Positions 34,974 to 44,160 of a DNA stretch of 64,000 nt are shown in pieces. The stretch is from Streptomyces violaceorubidus (GTDB taxonomy: Bacteria; Actinomycetota; Actinomycetes; Streptomycetales; Streptomycetaceae): contig NZ_JODM01000011.1 in the NCBI RefSeq assembly GCF_000717995.1, positions 62,001-126,000 of the forward strand, in the 5' to 3' direction. Positions within the stretch are counted from its first letter, which is position 1. Each line of letters opens with the position of its first letter. The notes under the pieces were generated by a model. The model had not been told where the DNA came from, did not search any database, and saw only the letters and a program-made list of their open reading frames with translations. The translations under genes were made by a program, and so were the position numbers.

Positions 34974-35861
34974 GTGAGTACCCTTGCGCACACCATGATG
35001 ACCGCCGCCCGTTCCGCCGACTCCGGCCTCGCGAACCCGGGCGAACTCGACCGCTACCCGTACGCGGAGACGCCCGGCGTCGACCGCGTCGGAGCGCCCT
35101 CCTGGGAAGGGGTGGAGCCCGAGCTGGGGCGCGTGGGCCGGCGCACCGCGGGCAACCGTGGCCGCGGACTGCACGGGCAACTCGTCCAGCAGCTGGGCCA
35201 GATGATCGTTTCGGGCGACCTGGGTGCCGACCGCCCGCTGGTGCCCGAGGAGATCGGGCAGCGTTTCGAGGTCTCCCGCACCGTGGTGCGTGAGTCCCTC
35301 CGTGTGCTGGAGGCGAAGGGGCTGGTCAGCGCCCGCCCCAATGTCGGTACCCGGGTGCGCCCCGTCAGTGACTGGAACCTCCTGGATCCGGACATCATCG
35401 AATGGCGTGCCTTCGGCCCGCAGCGCGACGACCAGCGCCGCGAGCTGAGCGAGCTGCGCTGGACGATCGAGCCGCTCGCCGCGCGCCTGGCCGCCGGGCA
35501 CGGGCGCGAGGACGTCCAGCAGCGGCTCTCCGACATGGTCGGGCTCATGGGCCACGCCATGGGGCAGGGCGACGCGCTCACCTTCTCGCGTGCCGATGCC
35601 GAGTTCCACACCCTGCTCATCCAGGTCGCGGGCAACCGGATGCTGGACCACCTCTCCGGGATCGTGTCCGCCGCCCTCCACGTCTCCGGCGGTCCGGTCA
35701 CGGGCTGTGACCGGCCGAACGACGTGTCGATCGCCCAGCACGGCAGGATCGTCGACGCCCTCGGCACCGGCGACGGCGCGGCGGCCGAGGTGGCCATGCG
35801 CCAACTTCTGACCGTCCACCCCGAGGTGGAACGCGTGGTGCCCGCCCCTCGCGAGCACTGA
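34974..35861 (+). CDS. whiH: Sporulation regulator WhiH (GntR/FadR family)
   Basis: WhiH is needed for normal sporulation septation in aerial hyphae. The 295-residue protein begins MSTLAHTMMTAARSADSGLA. The winged HTH of the GntR type is at about residues 60-130: LHGQLVQQLGQMIVSGDLGA, EEIGQRFEVSRTVVRESLRV, LEAKGLVSARPNVGTRV. The FadR-type effector domain follows (EFHTLLIQVAGNRMLDHLSG). It matches the S. coelicolor WhiH sequence as I remember it, and it sits directly before hrdB as in that genome. The GTG at 34974 fits best, with AAAGGA just upstream. A WhiG-like -10 lies upstream. Confidence 0.93.
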   Translation: MSTLAHTMMTAARSADSGLANPGELDRYPYAETPGVDRVGAPSWEGVEPELGRVGRRTAGNRGRGLHGQLVQQLGQMIVSGDLGADRPLVPEEIGQRFEVSRTVVRESLRVLEAKGLVSARPNVGTRVRPVSDWNLLDPDIIEWRAFGPQRDDQRRELSELRWTIEPLAARLAAGHGREDVQQRLSDMVGLMGHAMGQGDALTFSRADAEFHTLLIQVAGNRMLDHLSGIVSAALHVSGGPVTGCDRPNDVSIAQHGRIVDALGTGDGAAAEVAMRQLLTVHPEVERVVPAPREH

Positions 35862-35930
35862 CCGCTTCCGCCGCAACGGCGCGGTCCGGGCACGCCAAAC
35901 CCCTCCTGTGGCAGTGGCCGGCCCCGCCGT

Positions 35931-35980
35931 CACCGTCGGACTCCGCGGAACCGCTCATGGTTCCGCGGAGTCCGACGGTG
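35931..35980 (+). terminator. Perfect 22-bp hairpin after whiH
   Basis: Stem arms at 35931-35952 and 35959-35980 are exact reverse complements (CACCGTCGGACTCCGCGGAA... side), around a 6-base loop. This is one of the strongest hairpins in the window and insulates whiH from hrdB. Confidence 0.9.
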
Positions 35981-36285
35981 TGATGAGAGGCTGACTCGTC
36001 CCGGTGTGGCCGCGACGCATCAGTTGGTGACCTTATTCATCCATGTCTGACTGGTTTTGATCGCTTACGGGGTGTGACTCGTGCCACGCGGATTGGGCGT
36101 AACGCTCTTGGGAACAACACGATGACCTAAGAGGTGACAGCCGCGGAGGAATACGGACGCCGTTCACGGCGCTGTGCATCTCCCCGGCCCGCCCGCACCG
36201 TCGGCCCATTCCCAAGCCGGTGGTCGGCTCCTGTCCGCCGTGGACGGGGCCGGAAGCCGTTTTTCAACGTTCCGAGAGGTTGTTC
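35981..36285 (+). promoter_or_regulatory. hrdB promoter region, including a sigma-R-like site
   Basis: About 300 bases lie between the whiH terminator and hrdB. GGAAC at 36111-36115 is followed, after 18 bases, by GTGAC at 36134. This resembles the sigma-R (oxidative stress) pattern GGAA(T/C)-N18-GTT, and hrdB is known to have a SigR-dependent second promoter. A separate vegetative promoter is likely further upstream, but I could not place it with confidence. Confidence 0.55.
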
Positions 36286-37818
36286 GTGTCGGCCAGCACA
36301 TCCCGTACGCTCCCGCCGGAGATCGCCGAGTCCGTCTCTGTCATGGCGCTCATTGAGCGGGGAAAGGCTGAGGGGCAGATCGCCGGCGATGACGTGCGTC
36401 GGGCCTTCGAAGCTGACCAGATTCCGGCCACTCAGTGGAAGAACGTACTGCGCAGCCTCAACCAGATCCTCGAGGAAGAGGGTGTGACGCTGATGGTCAG
36501 TGCCGCAGAGCCCAAGCGCACCCGAAAGAGCGTCGCAGCGAAGAGTCCCGCCAAGCGCACCGCCACCAAGGCGGTCGCGGCCAAGACGGTGACCAGCAGG
36601 AAGGCGACCGCTCCCGCCGCCCCGGCGGCGCCCGCCACCGAGCCCGCCGTCGAGGAAGAGGCGCCCGTCAAGAAGGCGGCGGCCAAGAAGACGACCGCCA
36701 AGAAGGCGACGGCGAAGAAGACGACCGCCAAGAAGACGGCGGCCAAGAAGACCACGGCCAAGAAGGAAGACGGCGAGCTTCTCGAGGACGAGGCGACCGA
36801 GGAGCCGAAGGGCGGGGCCGAGGAGCCCGAGGGCACCGAGAACGCCGGCTTCGTACTGTCCGACGAGGACGAGGACGACGCTCCGGCCCAGCAGGTCGCC
36901 GCGGCCGGTGCCACCGCCGACCCGGTCAAGGACTACCTCAAGCAGATCGGCAAGGTCCCGCTGCTCAACGCCGAGCAGGAGGTCGAACTCGCCAAGCGCA
37001 TCGAGGCCGGTCTGTTCGCCGAGGACAAGCTGGCGAACTCCGACAAGCTCGCGCCCAAGCTCAAGCGCGAACTGGAGATCATCGCCGAGGACGGCCGCCG
37101 CGCCAAGAACCACCTGCTGGAGGCCAACCTCCGCCTGGTGGTCTCGCTGGCCAAGCGCTACACCGGGCGCGGCATGCTCTTCCTGGACCTCATCCAGGAG
37201 GGCAACCTCGGTCTGATCCGCGCCGTGGAGAAGTTCGACTACACCAAGGGCTACAAGTTCTCCACGTACGCCACCTGGTGGATCCGGCAGGCGATCACCC
37301 GCGCGATGGCCGACCAGGCCCGCACCATCCGTATCCCGGTGCACATGGTCGAGGTCATCAACAAGCTCGCGCGCGTGCAGCGCCAGATGCTCCAGGACCT
37401 GGGCCGCGAGCCCACCCCGGAGGAGCTGGCCAAGGAGCTCGACATGACCCCGGAGAAGGTCATCGAGGTCCAGAAGTACGGTCGCGAGCCCATCTCGCTG
37501 CACACCCCGCTCGGCGAGGACGGCGACAGCGAGTTCGGTGACCTCATCGAGGACTCCGAGGCGGTCGTGCCGGCCGACGCGGTCAGCTTCACCCTCCTGC
37601 AGGAGCAGCTGCACTCCGTGCTCGACACCCTGTCCGAGCGCGAGGCGGGCGTCGTCTCCATGCGCTTCGGCCTCACCGACGGTCAGCCGAAGACCCTCGA
37701 CGAGATCGGCAAGGTCTACGGCGTCACGCGTGAGCGCATCCGCCAGATCGAGTCGAAGACCATGTCGAAGCTGCGGCACCCGTCGCGTTCCCAGGTGCTG
37801 CGCGACTACCTCGACTGA
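36286..37818 (+). CDS. hrdB: Principal sigma factor HrdB
   Basis: This is the essential housekeeping sigma factor. It has 510 residues, with start GTG 36286 after GAGAGG. Region 1.1 is followed by a long Lys/Ala/Thr repeat of histone-H1 type ([20 protein letters not shown], about residues 130-165) and an acidic stretch ([11 protein letters not shown]). Conserved sigma-70 regions then follow: 2.1-2.4 ([39 protein letters not shown]), region 3, and region 4.2 ([20 protein letters not shown]). It ends [10 protein letters not shown], as in other Streptomyces HrdB proteins. A perfect terminator hairpin follows. Confidence 0.98.
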   Translation: MSASTSRTLPPEIAESVSVMALIERGKAEGQIAGDDVRRAFEADQIPATQWKNVLRSLNQILEEEGVTLMVSAAEPKRTRKSVAAKSPAKRTATKAVAAKTVTSRKATAPAAPAAPATEPAVEEEAPVKKAAAKKTTAKKATAKKTTAKKTAAKKTTAKKEDGELLEDEATEEPKGGAEEPEGTENAGFVLSDEDEDDAPAQQVAAAGATADPVKDYLKQIGKVPLLNAEQEVELAKRIEAGLFAEDKLANSDKLAPKLKRELEIIAEDGRRAKNHLLEANLRLVVSLAKRYTGRGMLFLDLIQEGNLGLIRAVEKFDYTKGYKFSTYATWWIRQAITRAMADQARTIRIPVHMVEVINKLARVQRQMLQDLGREPTPEELAKELDMTPEKVIEVQKYGREPISLHTPLGEDGDSEFGDLIEDSEAVVPADAVSFTLLQEQLHSVLDTLSEREAGVVSMRFGLTDGQPKTLDEIGKVYGVTRERIRQIESKTMSKLRHPSRSQVLRDYLD

Positions 37819-37850
37819 GTCGCGGTAGTCAGTACGAGCGTCGTACGAGT

Positions 37851-37891
37851 GCGAAGGCCCGGTTCCGCCACGTGCGGAACCGGGCCTTCGC
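37851..37891 (+). terminator. Perfect 18-bp terminator after hrdB
   Basis: GCGAAGGCCCGGTTCCGC pairs exactly with GCGGAACCGGGCCTTCGC around a five-base loop, 33 bases after the hrdB stop. Confidence 0.9.
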
Positions 37892-37968
37892 GCTGAGCAG
37901 CGGGTGCGCGACACGCCGTACTGGATCACTCTGGGTGTCTCATGACCACCTAGGAGTGAGGAGCCCGC

Positions 37969-38823
37969 ATGCGTCTCTTTGCCCGGACACTGGCCCGGCC
38001 GCTGGTGCTGGCGGCCGCGGCGACCGCGATACCGCTGGGGTCGGCGGCCCCCGTGGCCGCCGACAGCGTCGTCGTCGGGGGATTCCCGGTCGAAGTGTCC
38101 GACAGTCCCTGGACCGTCGCCCTGTCCAGTCGTGACCGGTTCGGGGGTACGCGGGCGGGACAGTTCTGCGGGGGAGTGGCGGTCGGTCGGACCACCGTCC
38201 TCACGGCGGCCCACTGCCTGGGGGAGCAGGTGCTCGGGTCGCCGCCGGATCAGGTGGGCGACCTGAAGGTCATCGCCGGCCGCACCGACCTGCTGTCGGA
38301 CCAGGGCCAGGAGATCCGCGTCCGCTCCGTGTGGGTGAATCCGGAGCACGACGACGGCAGCAACGCCGGCGACTTCGCGGTGCTCACCCTCTCCGAAGCC
38401 CTTCCGGCCGGCTCGGTCATAGGGATGGCGGCGGAAGGCGACCCGGCGTACACGCCGGACACGGGGGCGCTCGTCTACGGCTGGGGGGACACCTCAGGTG
38501 CCGGCGACTACGCCAACGGTCTGCACGCGTCCCGTGTGCGCGTGCTTCCCGACGCGTCCTGCGAGCGGGCGTATCCGGGGAGCGACGACGGACGGTACCT
38601 CCCGAGCACCATGCTCTGTGCCGGGGAGGAGGCCGGTGGCCGCGACGCCTGTCAGGGGGACAGCGGAGGACCGCTGGTCGGCCGGGGGAGGCTCATCGGT
38701 CTGGTGTCCTGGGGGAGTGGCTGCGGGCGCCCGGGCAGTCCCGGGGTGTACACGCGTGTCTCCTCGGTGCTGCGGACGCTGGGCTGGGACGGCACGGCCG
38801 CGCGGCAGCGCGGGGGCGTCTGA
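37969..38823 (+). CDS. Secreted chymotrypsin-fold (S1A) trypsin-like protease
   Basis: A 284-residue secreted protease. The signal peptide is MRLFARTLARPLVLAAAATA, with probable cleavage near AAPVAADS. The mature enzyme starts VVGGFPV (trypsin-type N-terminus). The catalytic triad is His in TAAHC, Asp in GDFAVLTL and Ser in DACQGDSGGPL. The Asp six residues before that Ser indicates trypsin-like (Lys/Arg) specificity. WGSGCGRPGSPGVYTRV is the C-terminal family signature. GAGTGAGGAG lies just upstream of ATG 37969. It is not clearly linked in function to hrdB. Confidence 0.93.
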   Translation: MRLFARTLARPLVLAAAATAIPLGSAAPVAADSVVVGGFPVEVSDSPWTVALSSRDRFGGTRAGQFCGGVAVGRTTVLTAAHCLGEQVLGSPPDQVGDLKVIAGRTDLLSDQGQEIRVRSVWVNPEHDDGSNAGDFAVLTLSEALPAGSVIGMAAEGDPAYTPDTGALVYGWGDTSGAGDYANGLHASRVRVLPDASCERAYPGSDDGRYLPSTMLCAGEEAGGRDACQGDSGGPLVGRGRLIGLVSWGSGCGRPGSPGVYTRVSSVLRTLGWDGTAARQRGGV

Positions 38824-38852
38824 GGGCCGCTGAGAGCCTTCGGGGTACGAGC

Positions 38853-38891
38853 ACGGGCGGCCGCCTCCGGGATCCGGGGGCGGCCGCCCGT
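38853..38891. terminator. Hairpin between convergent genes
   Basis: ACGGGCGGCCGCC pairs exactly with GGCGGCCGCCCGT, with a nested CCGG stem in the loop. It serves the protease and possibly the opposite-strand DUF7455 gene. Confidence 0.85.
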
Positions 38892-38934
38892 TCATCGGCC
38901 TGTGCCGATTCGGCTCGTCGTCGGGCGCGTTGAG

Positions 38935-39165
38935 TCAGCGCTCTTCCTCGGCGGAAGATGCCGGAACGGTCGTCAGCCGCTCCGTCTCGTCCTGTATCTC
39001 AGCGGCGATCTTCTTGAGTTCCGGCTCGAACTTGCGACCGTGGTGGGCGCAGAAGAGCAGTTCTCCGCCGCTCAGCAGGACGACGCGCAGATATGCCTGG
39101 GCGCCGCAGCGGTCGCAGCGATCGGCGGCCGTCAGCGGGCTTGCGGAAGTCAGAACAGTAGTCAC
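38935..39165 (-). CDS. DUF7455 small zinc-binding protein
   Basis: A 76-residue protein, MTTVLTSASPLTAADRCDRC and onward. CDRC plus CAHHGRKFEPELKKIAAEI probably binds one zinc ion (two Cys, then Cys-x-His-His). Short proteins of this kind are common and conserved near hrdB in actinobacteria. It may be regulatory or RNA polymerase-related, but the role is unknown. It is convergent with the protease gene. Confidence 0.85.
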   Translation of the reverse strand: MTTVLTSASPLTAADRCDRCGAQAYLRVVLLSGGELLFCAHHGRKFEPELKKIAAEIQDETERLTTVPASSAEEER

Positions 39166-39605
39166 GTCGCCTCTTCTCTAGCTCGACGAGCTGTCGTACC
39201 AGGGTCAACATCCAACCAGCCCCAAAACGTTCCCGCTCGTGGCGTTTCCTCGAAAAATCTTTCCGAGGGGCCGGCTGTTGCCGATTGGCGGCGAATGTGC
39301 CGTATTGCGTGTCTGTGTGTCGTACGGGTTCGCGCAGTCGGTCAGTGTCGGTCCCGCCGGCTGGGTTGCCGGTTTGTTCATGAGGACGTGCCCGGAGCCT
39401 AAATGGTTCATGCCTCGAAGGGAACGTGATGTGTACTTCACCCCATCGAGGGATCGAACAGGTATGCGACCCTGGACTAGGGTGAGGGCGCGACGAGGGT
39501 GGCGTTACAACGGCTCTACCAGGCCTCGGTACCCTCTGACCGGTGAACCGAGCCACGCCCTTACCCAGCGGGGCCCCATCTGAAATTCAGCGAGGAGCGA
39601 ACCGC
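39166..39605. other. Intergenic region upstream of parE
   Basis: About 440 bases between the divergent DUF7455 gene and parE. It must hold both promoters. I see no clear gene or large hairpin. A TCGAAC half-site near 39455 resembles half of an SOS box but lacks the second half. Confidence 0.35.
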
Positions 39606-41729
39606 GTGACCGCCGAGACTTCCGTGCCGTCCACTGCGCTGCTGGCGGGAGCAGACCGGGACGGATCCAACTACACCGCGCGGCACCTGCTCGTCCTCGA
39701 GGGGCTCGAGGCCGTGCGCAAGCGTCCGGGCATGTACATCGGATCCACCGACAGCCGCGGTCTGATGCACTGCCTGTGGGAGATCATCGACAACTCCGTC
39801 GACGAGGCCCTGGGTGGTTACTGCGACCACATCGAGGTGATCCTCCACGACGACGCCTCGGTGGAGGTCCGGGACAACGGCCGGGGCATCCCGGTCGACG
39901 TCGAGCCCAAGACCGGCCTGTCCGGCGTCGAGGTCGTCATGACCAAGCTGCACGCGGGCGGCAAGTTCGGCGGTGGCGCCTACGCCGCCTCCGGCGGTCT
40001 GCACGGTGTCGGCGCCTCCGTGGTGAACGCCCTGTCCGCCCGCCTGGACATCGAGGTCGACCTCGGTGGGCACACCCACGCCATCAGCTTCCGCCGCGGG
40101 GTCCCGGGCGCGTTCGCGGGAGCGGGCCCGGACGCCAAGTTCGACGCCGGGAGCGGACTGCGCAAGACCAAGAAGATCCCCAAGAACCGCCGCGGTACGC
40201 GCGTGCGGTACTGGGCGGACCGGCAGATCTTCCTCAGGGACGCGAAGCTCTCCCTGGACACGCTGCACCAGCGGGCCCGCCAGACCGCGTTCCTGGTGCC
40301 CGGGCTGACCATCGTGGTGCGGGACGAGTTCGGTCTCGGCGACGGCGGCAGCAAGGGTGAGGAGTCGTTCCGCTTCGACGGCGGCATCAGTGAGTTCTGT
40401 GAGTACCTGGCCAGTGACCGGCCCGTCTGCGACACCCTCCGCTTCAGCGGACAGGGCAGCTTCAAGGAGACGGTCCCCGTGCTGGACGAGGACGGGCAGA
40501 TGACGCCGACGGAGGTCACCCGTGACCTGGGCGTCGACGTCGCGATGCGCTGGGGCACCGGTTACGACACCACGGTCAGGTCGTTCGTCAACATCATCGC
40601 CACGCCCAAGGGCGGCACCCACGTCGCCGGCTTCGAGCAGGCGGTGACGAAGACGATGAACGAGGTGCTGCGCACCAAGAAGATGCTGCGCGTCGCCGAG
40701 GACGACATCGTCAAGGACGACGCCCTGGAGGGCCTGACCGCGGTCGTCACCGTGCGGCTCGCCGAGCCGCAGTTCGAGGGCCAGACCAAGGAGGTCCTCG
40801 GCACCTCGGCGGCCCGCCGGATCGTGAACAACGTGATCACCAGGGAACTGAAGGCGTTCCTGACCTCCACCAAGCGCGACGCGGCCCAGCAGGCACGCGT
40901 GGTCATGGAGAAGGCCGTCGCCGCGGCCCGTACCCGTATCGCCGCGCGCCAGCACAAGGACGCCCAGCGCCGCAAGACGGCCCTGGAGTCCTCGTCCCTG
41001 CCCGCGAAGCTCGCGGACTGCCGCAGCGACGACGTCGACCGCAGCGAGCTGTTCATCGTGGAGGGCGACTCCGCGCTGGGCACGGCCAAGCTCGCCCGCA
41101 ACTCCGAGTTCCAGGCGCTGCTGCCGATTCGGGGCAAGATCCTCAACGTCCAGAAGTCGTCCGTCACGGACATGCTGAAGAACGCCGAGTGCGGAGCGAT
41201 CATCCAGGTCATAGGAGCGGGTTCGGGCCGTACCTTCGACATCGACGCGGCCCGCTACGGCAAGATCATCATGATGACCGACGCCGATGTGGACGGCTCC
41301 CACATCCGCACCCTGCTGCTGACGCTGTTCCACCGGTACATGCGGCCCATGGTCGAGGCGGGCCGGGTCTTCGCCGCGGTGCCGCCGCTGCACCGCATCG
41401 AGCTGGTCCAGCCCAAGAAGGGCCAGGACAAGTACGTCTACACGTACTCGGACCGGGAGCTGCGCGACAAGCTCATGGAGTTCCAGAGCAAGAACATCCG
41501 GTACAAGGACTCCATCCAGCGCTACAAGGGCCTCGGTGAGATGGACGCCGACCAGCTGGCGGAGACCACCATGGACCCGCGCCGCCGCACCCTGCGCCGG
41601 ATCAACCTGACCGACCTGGACTCCGCCGAGCAGGTCTTCGACCTGCTGATGGGCAACGACGTGGCACCCCGCAAGGAGTTCATCTCCAGCTCGGCGGCGA
41701 CGCTGGACCGGTCGCGCATCGACGCCTGA
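39606..41729 (+). CDS. parE: DNA topoisomerase IV subunit B
   Basis: This is the ATPase subunit of topoisomerase IV, which decatenates daughter chromosomes. The 707-residue protein shows the GHKL ATP-binding motifs (IIDNSVDEAL, VEVRDNGRGIPVD, GGLHGVGASVVNALS) and a Toprim domain (VEGDSALGTAK...DADVDGSHI). The start is GTG 39606 with GAGGAG upstream. The partner parC gene lies about 11 kb downstream on the opposite strand. In streptomycetes this gene pair is annotated parE/parC and is separate from gyrBA near the origin. Subunit identity versus GyrB rests on gene context. Confidence 0.93.
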   Translation: MTAETSVPSTALLAGADRDGSNYTARHLLVLEGLEAVRKRPGMYIGSTDSRGLMHCLWEIIDNSVDEALGGYCDHIEVILHDDASVEVRDNGRGIPVDVEPKTGLSGVEVVMTKLHAGGKFGGGAYAASGGLHGVGASVVNALSARLDIEVDLGGHTHAISFRRGVPGAFAGAGPDAKFDAGSGLRKTKKIPKNRRGTRVRYWADRQIFLRDAKLSLDTLHQRARQTAFLVPGLTIVVRDEFGLGDGGSKGEESFRFDGGISEFCEYLASDRPVCDTLRFSGQGSFKETVPVLDEDGQMTPTEVTRDLGVDVAMRWGTGYDTTVRSFVNIIATPKGGTHVAGFEQAVTKTMNEVLRTKKMLRVAEDDIVKDDALEGLTAVVTVRLAEPQFEGQTKEVLGTSAARRIVNNVITRELKAFLTSTKRDAAQQARVVMEKAVAAARTRIAARQHKDAQRRKTALESSSLPAKLADCRSDDVDRSELFIVEGDSALGTAKLARNSEFQALLPIRGKILNVQKSSVTDMLKNAECGAIIQVIGAGSGRTFDIDAARYGKIIMMTDADVDGSHIRTLLLTLFHRYMRPMVEAGRVFAAVPPLHRIELVQPKKGQDKYVYTYSDRELRDKLMEFQSKNIRYKDSIQRYKGLGEMDADQLAETTMDPRRRTLRRINLTDLDSAEQVFDLLMGNDVAPRKEFISSSAATLDRSRIDA

Positions 41730-41744
41730 CCACGCCCGGTCGTC

Positions 41745-41779
41745 GGACCGGGCCCGGGAACCAGAACCGGGCCCGGTCC
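41745..41779 (+). terminator. Terminator after parE
   Basis: GGACCGGGCCCGG pairs exactly with CCGGGCCCGGTCC around nine bases, 16 bases after the stop. Confidence 0.85.
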
Positions 41780-41957
41780 TTCGTACGGGACCGCGCCCCC
41801 CGCCCGCCGTCGCGGCCTGCCCTCGCCACCCGCGGGTCATGCTCTTTACGCCCGCGGGAAGCGGCTGGTGCGGCCACCACCGGGATGAATCACCTGATGG
41901 GGTGAAGTGGCTGGGGAAGAAGAGTCGGGGATCTTCCCGTTCTGTCCATCCTTGGGC

Positions 41958-42536
41958 ATGCAGTCAAGCAACGATCGGTCCCGCGGCGCCGGGGGCGGTC
42001 CCGAGAGCGCGGCCGACCACCGTGCGGTGCCGGGCAGGGCCTACGTCGAGACGGCCTCCGGCGTGCCGTACGACGACCCGCGGTACGACGACCCGTGGTA
42101 CGACGCCCTCGCCTCCGGCTGGGGAGAGTCGGCCGGCCCCGGAGTCCCCGGGCCGGCGGTGCCGCCGATGCGCCGGGACGCCCCGGCCGAGCCGCCCCGG
42201 GCCGCGGCCGACGTGTACCTGGAGGTCCAGCGGAGCGCGGCCTTCCAGGAGGTCCGCAGCCGGTACCGGAGGTTCGTCGGGCCGGCCGTCGCCGCCTTCT
42301 TCCTCTGGTACGTCGCCTACGTGGTGACGGCCACGTCGGCGCCCTCCCTGATGGCCCGGCCGGTGGCCGGAGCGGTGAACGTGGCGATGGTCGCCGGTCT
42401 CGGGCAGTTCCTCACCACCTTCCTGCTCACCTGGGCCTACACCCGGCACGCCCGGCTGCGCAGGGACCGGGCCGCGCTCGAACTGCGCTGGGACACCCAG
42501 GAGCTGACGCGCGGGACACGGGGCGGTGTGTCGTGA
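41958..42536 (+). CDS. DUF485 membrane protein, partner of the acetate symporter
   Basis: A 192-residue protein. The N-terminal 85 residues are disordered and Pro/Gly/Tyr/Asp-rich, including a YDDPRYDDPWYD repeat. The DUF485 domain follows: VQRSAAFQEVRSRYRRF, then two membrane segments (VAAFFLWYVAYVVTAT, VAMVAGLGQFLTTFLLTWAY). This is the YjcH type, whose gene is typically next to actP. The ATG at 41958 was chosen, though a GTG at 41907 is in frame. The stop overlaps the symporter start (GTGA), which indicates coupled translation. Confidence 0.85.
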   Translation: MQSSNDRSRGAGGGPESAADHRAVPGRAYVETASGVPYDDPRYDDPWYDALASGWGESAGPGVPGPAVPPMRRDAPAEPPRAAADVYLEVQRSAAFQEVRSRYRRFVGPAVAAFFLWYVAYVVTATSAPSLMARPVAGAVNVAMVAGLGQFLTTFLLTWAYTRHARLRRDRAALELRWDTQELTRGTRGGVS

Positions 42537-44125
42537 CCGGTGACCACCAGACGCTGGCACTGCTGCTGTTCAGCACGTTCGTCGCCGTCACGCTCGGGAT
42601 CACCACCTGGGTGGGCCGTCACCGGCAGGGATCCGCCGAGGAGTTCTACGCGGGCGGCCGGCTCTTCTCACCGATGGAAAATGGTTTTGCCATCTCCGGC
42701 GACTACATGTCGGCCGCGTCCTTCCTCGGCATCTCGGGGCTCATCGCGCTCCACGGCTACGACGGCATGCTCTACTCGGTGGGTTTCCTGGTGGCCTGGC
42801 TCGTGGTCCTCTTCCTCGTCGCCGAACTGGTCCGCAACTGCGGGCGGTTCACCCTCGCCGACGTCGTCGCCGCCCGGATGAGGGAGCGGCCGGTGAGGAT
42901 CGCCGCGGGCACCTCCTCGGTCACCGTCTCCGTCCTGTACCTGGTGGCGCAGATGGTGGGTGCGGGCAGCCTGGTCGCGCTGCTGCTGGGCGGGACGGGC
43001 GAGGCGGCACGGACGTGGACGGTCATCGGTGTCGGCGCCCTCATGGTGATCTACGTGTCGCTGGGCGGGATGCGCGCCACCACCTGGATCCAGATCGTGA
43101 AGGCGGTGCTGCTGCTCGGCGGCACCGTGGCACTGACCACGCTCGTCCTGGTGCGCTTCCACGGCGACGTCGACCGGCTGCTGCGCACGGCGGCCGAGCG
43201 CAGCGGCCACGGTGAGGCGTTCCTCGCACCCGGCCTGGCGTACGGCGGGGACTGGGTCTCCCGCTTCGACTTCATCAGCCTGGGACTCGCCCTGGTGCTG
43301 GGCACCGCCGGGCTGCCGCACATCCTGTCCCGCTTCTACACCGTGCCCACCGCCCGGGCGGCGAGGCGGTCCGTGGTCTGGTCGATCGGACTCATCGGCG
43401 GCTTCTACCTGATGACGATCGTGCTCGGCTTCGGCGCCGCCGCCCTGGTCGGCCCGGACGCCGTACGCGCGTCCAACGCCGCCGGGAACACGGCGGTGCC
43501 GCTGCTCGCCCTCGACCTGGGCGGCGGCGCGCAGTCCACCGGCGGGACGGTCCTGTTCGCGGTCGTCGCCGCCGTCGCGTTCGCCACCATCCTCGCGGTG
43601 GTGGCCGGCATCACCCTGGCGTCCTCGGCCTCCGTGGCCCACGACCTGTACGCGTCCTTGCGGCGCCGTCACTCCAAGCCGCGCAGCGAGGTCGCCGTGG
43701 CCCGGCTCGCCGCCGTCGGCATCGGCGCGGTAGCGATCGGGCTCGGTCTGCTCGCCCGCGACCTCAACGTCGCCTTCCTGGTCGGCCTCGCCTTCGCCGT
43801 GGCGGCCTCCGCCAACCTGCCGGTGCTGCTCTACTCGCTGTTCTGGCGAGGCTTCACCACGCGTGGTGCGGTGTGGGCGGTCTACGGCGGTCTGGTGCCG
43901 TCCGTGGTGCTCGTGCTGCTGTCCCCGGTGGTCTCCGGCGGCCCGCAGTCGCTCTTCCCGGGCCTCGACTTCCAGTACTTCCCGCTGCAGAACCCGGGGC
44001 TCGTCTCGATCCCGCTGGGCTTCGTCGCCGGGTGGCTGGGCACGGTCACCTCGCCGGAGGAACCGGACGAGGCCAGGCACGCCGAGACCGAGGTGCGGTC
44101 GCTGACCGGGGCAGGGGCGGTGTAG
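42533..44125 (+). CDS. Sodium/monocarboxylate symporter, ActP-like
   Basis: A 530-residue solute:sodium symporter with about 13 hydrophobic helices. Conserved features are TTWVGRHRQGSAEEFYAGGR, ISGDYMSAASFLGISGLIAL, and HILSRFYTVPTARAARRSVVW, typical of acetate permease ActP. It takes up acetate or short monocarboxylates. Its GTG start overlaps the DUF485 gene, as in actP operons. A CitAB-like two-component system lies next to it on the opposite strand and is a good candidate to control it. The exact substrate is inferred. Confidence 0.9.
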   Translation: MTGDHQTLALLLFSTFVAVTLGITTWVGRHRQGSAEEFYAGGRLFSPMENGFAISGDYMSAASFLGISGLIALHGYDGMLYSVGFLVAWLVVLFLVAELVRNCGRFTLADVVAARMRERPVRIAAGTSSVTVSVLYLVAQMVGAGSLVALLLGGTGEAARTWTVIGVGALMVIYVSLGGMRATTWIQIVKAVLLLGGTVALTTLVLVRFHGDVDRLLRTAAERSGHGEAFLAPGLAYGGDWVSRFDFISLGLALVLGTAGLPHILSRFYTVPTARAARRSVVWSIGLIGGFYLMTIVLGFGAAALVGPDAVRASNAAGNTAVPLLALDLGGGAQSTGGTVLFAVVAAVAFATILAVVAGITLASSASVAHDLYASLRRRHSKPRSEVAVARLAAVGIGAVAIGLGLLARDLNVAFLVGLAFAVAASANLPVLLYSLFWRGFTTRGAVWAVYGGLVPSVVLVLLSPVVSGGPQSLFPGLDFQYFPLQNPGLVSIPLGFVAGWLGTVTSPEEPDEARHAETEVRSLTGAGAV

Positions 44126-44160
44126 GGACGACGGCGGGTGCCCCGGGGCCGGCGGCCGTC

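Noticed and set aside
39450..39470. SOS box upstream of parE
   Set aside because: Only the TCGAAC half is present. The other half does not match.
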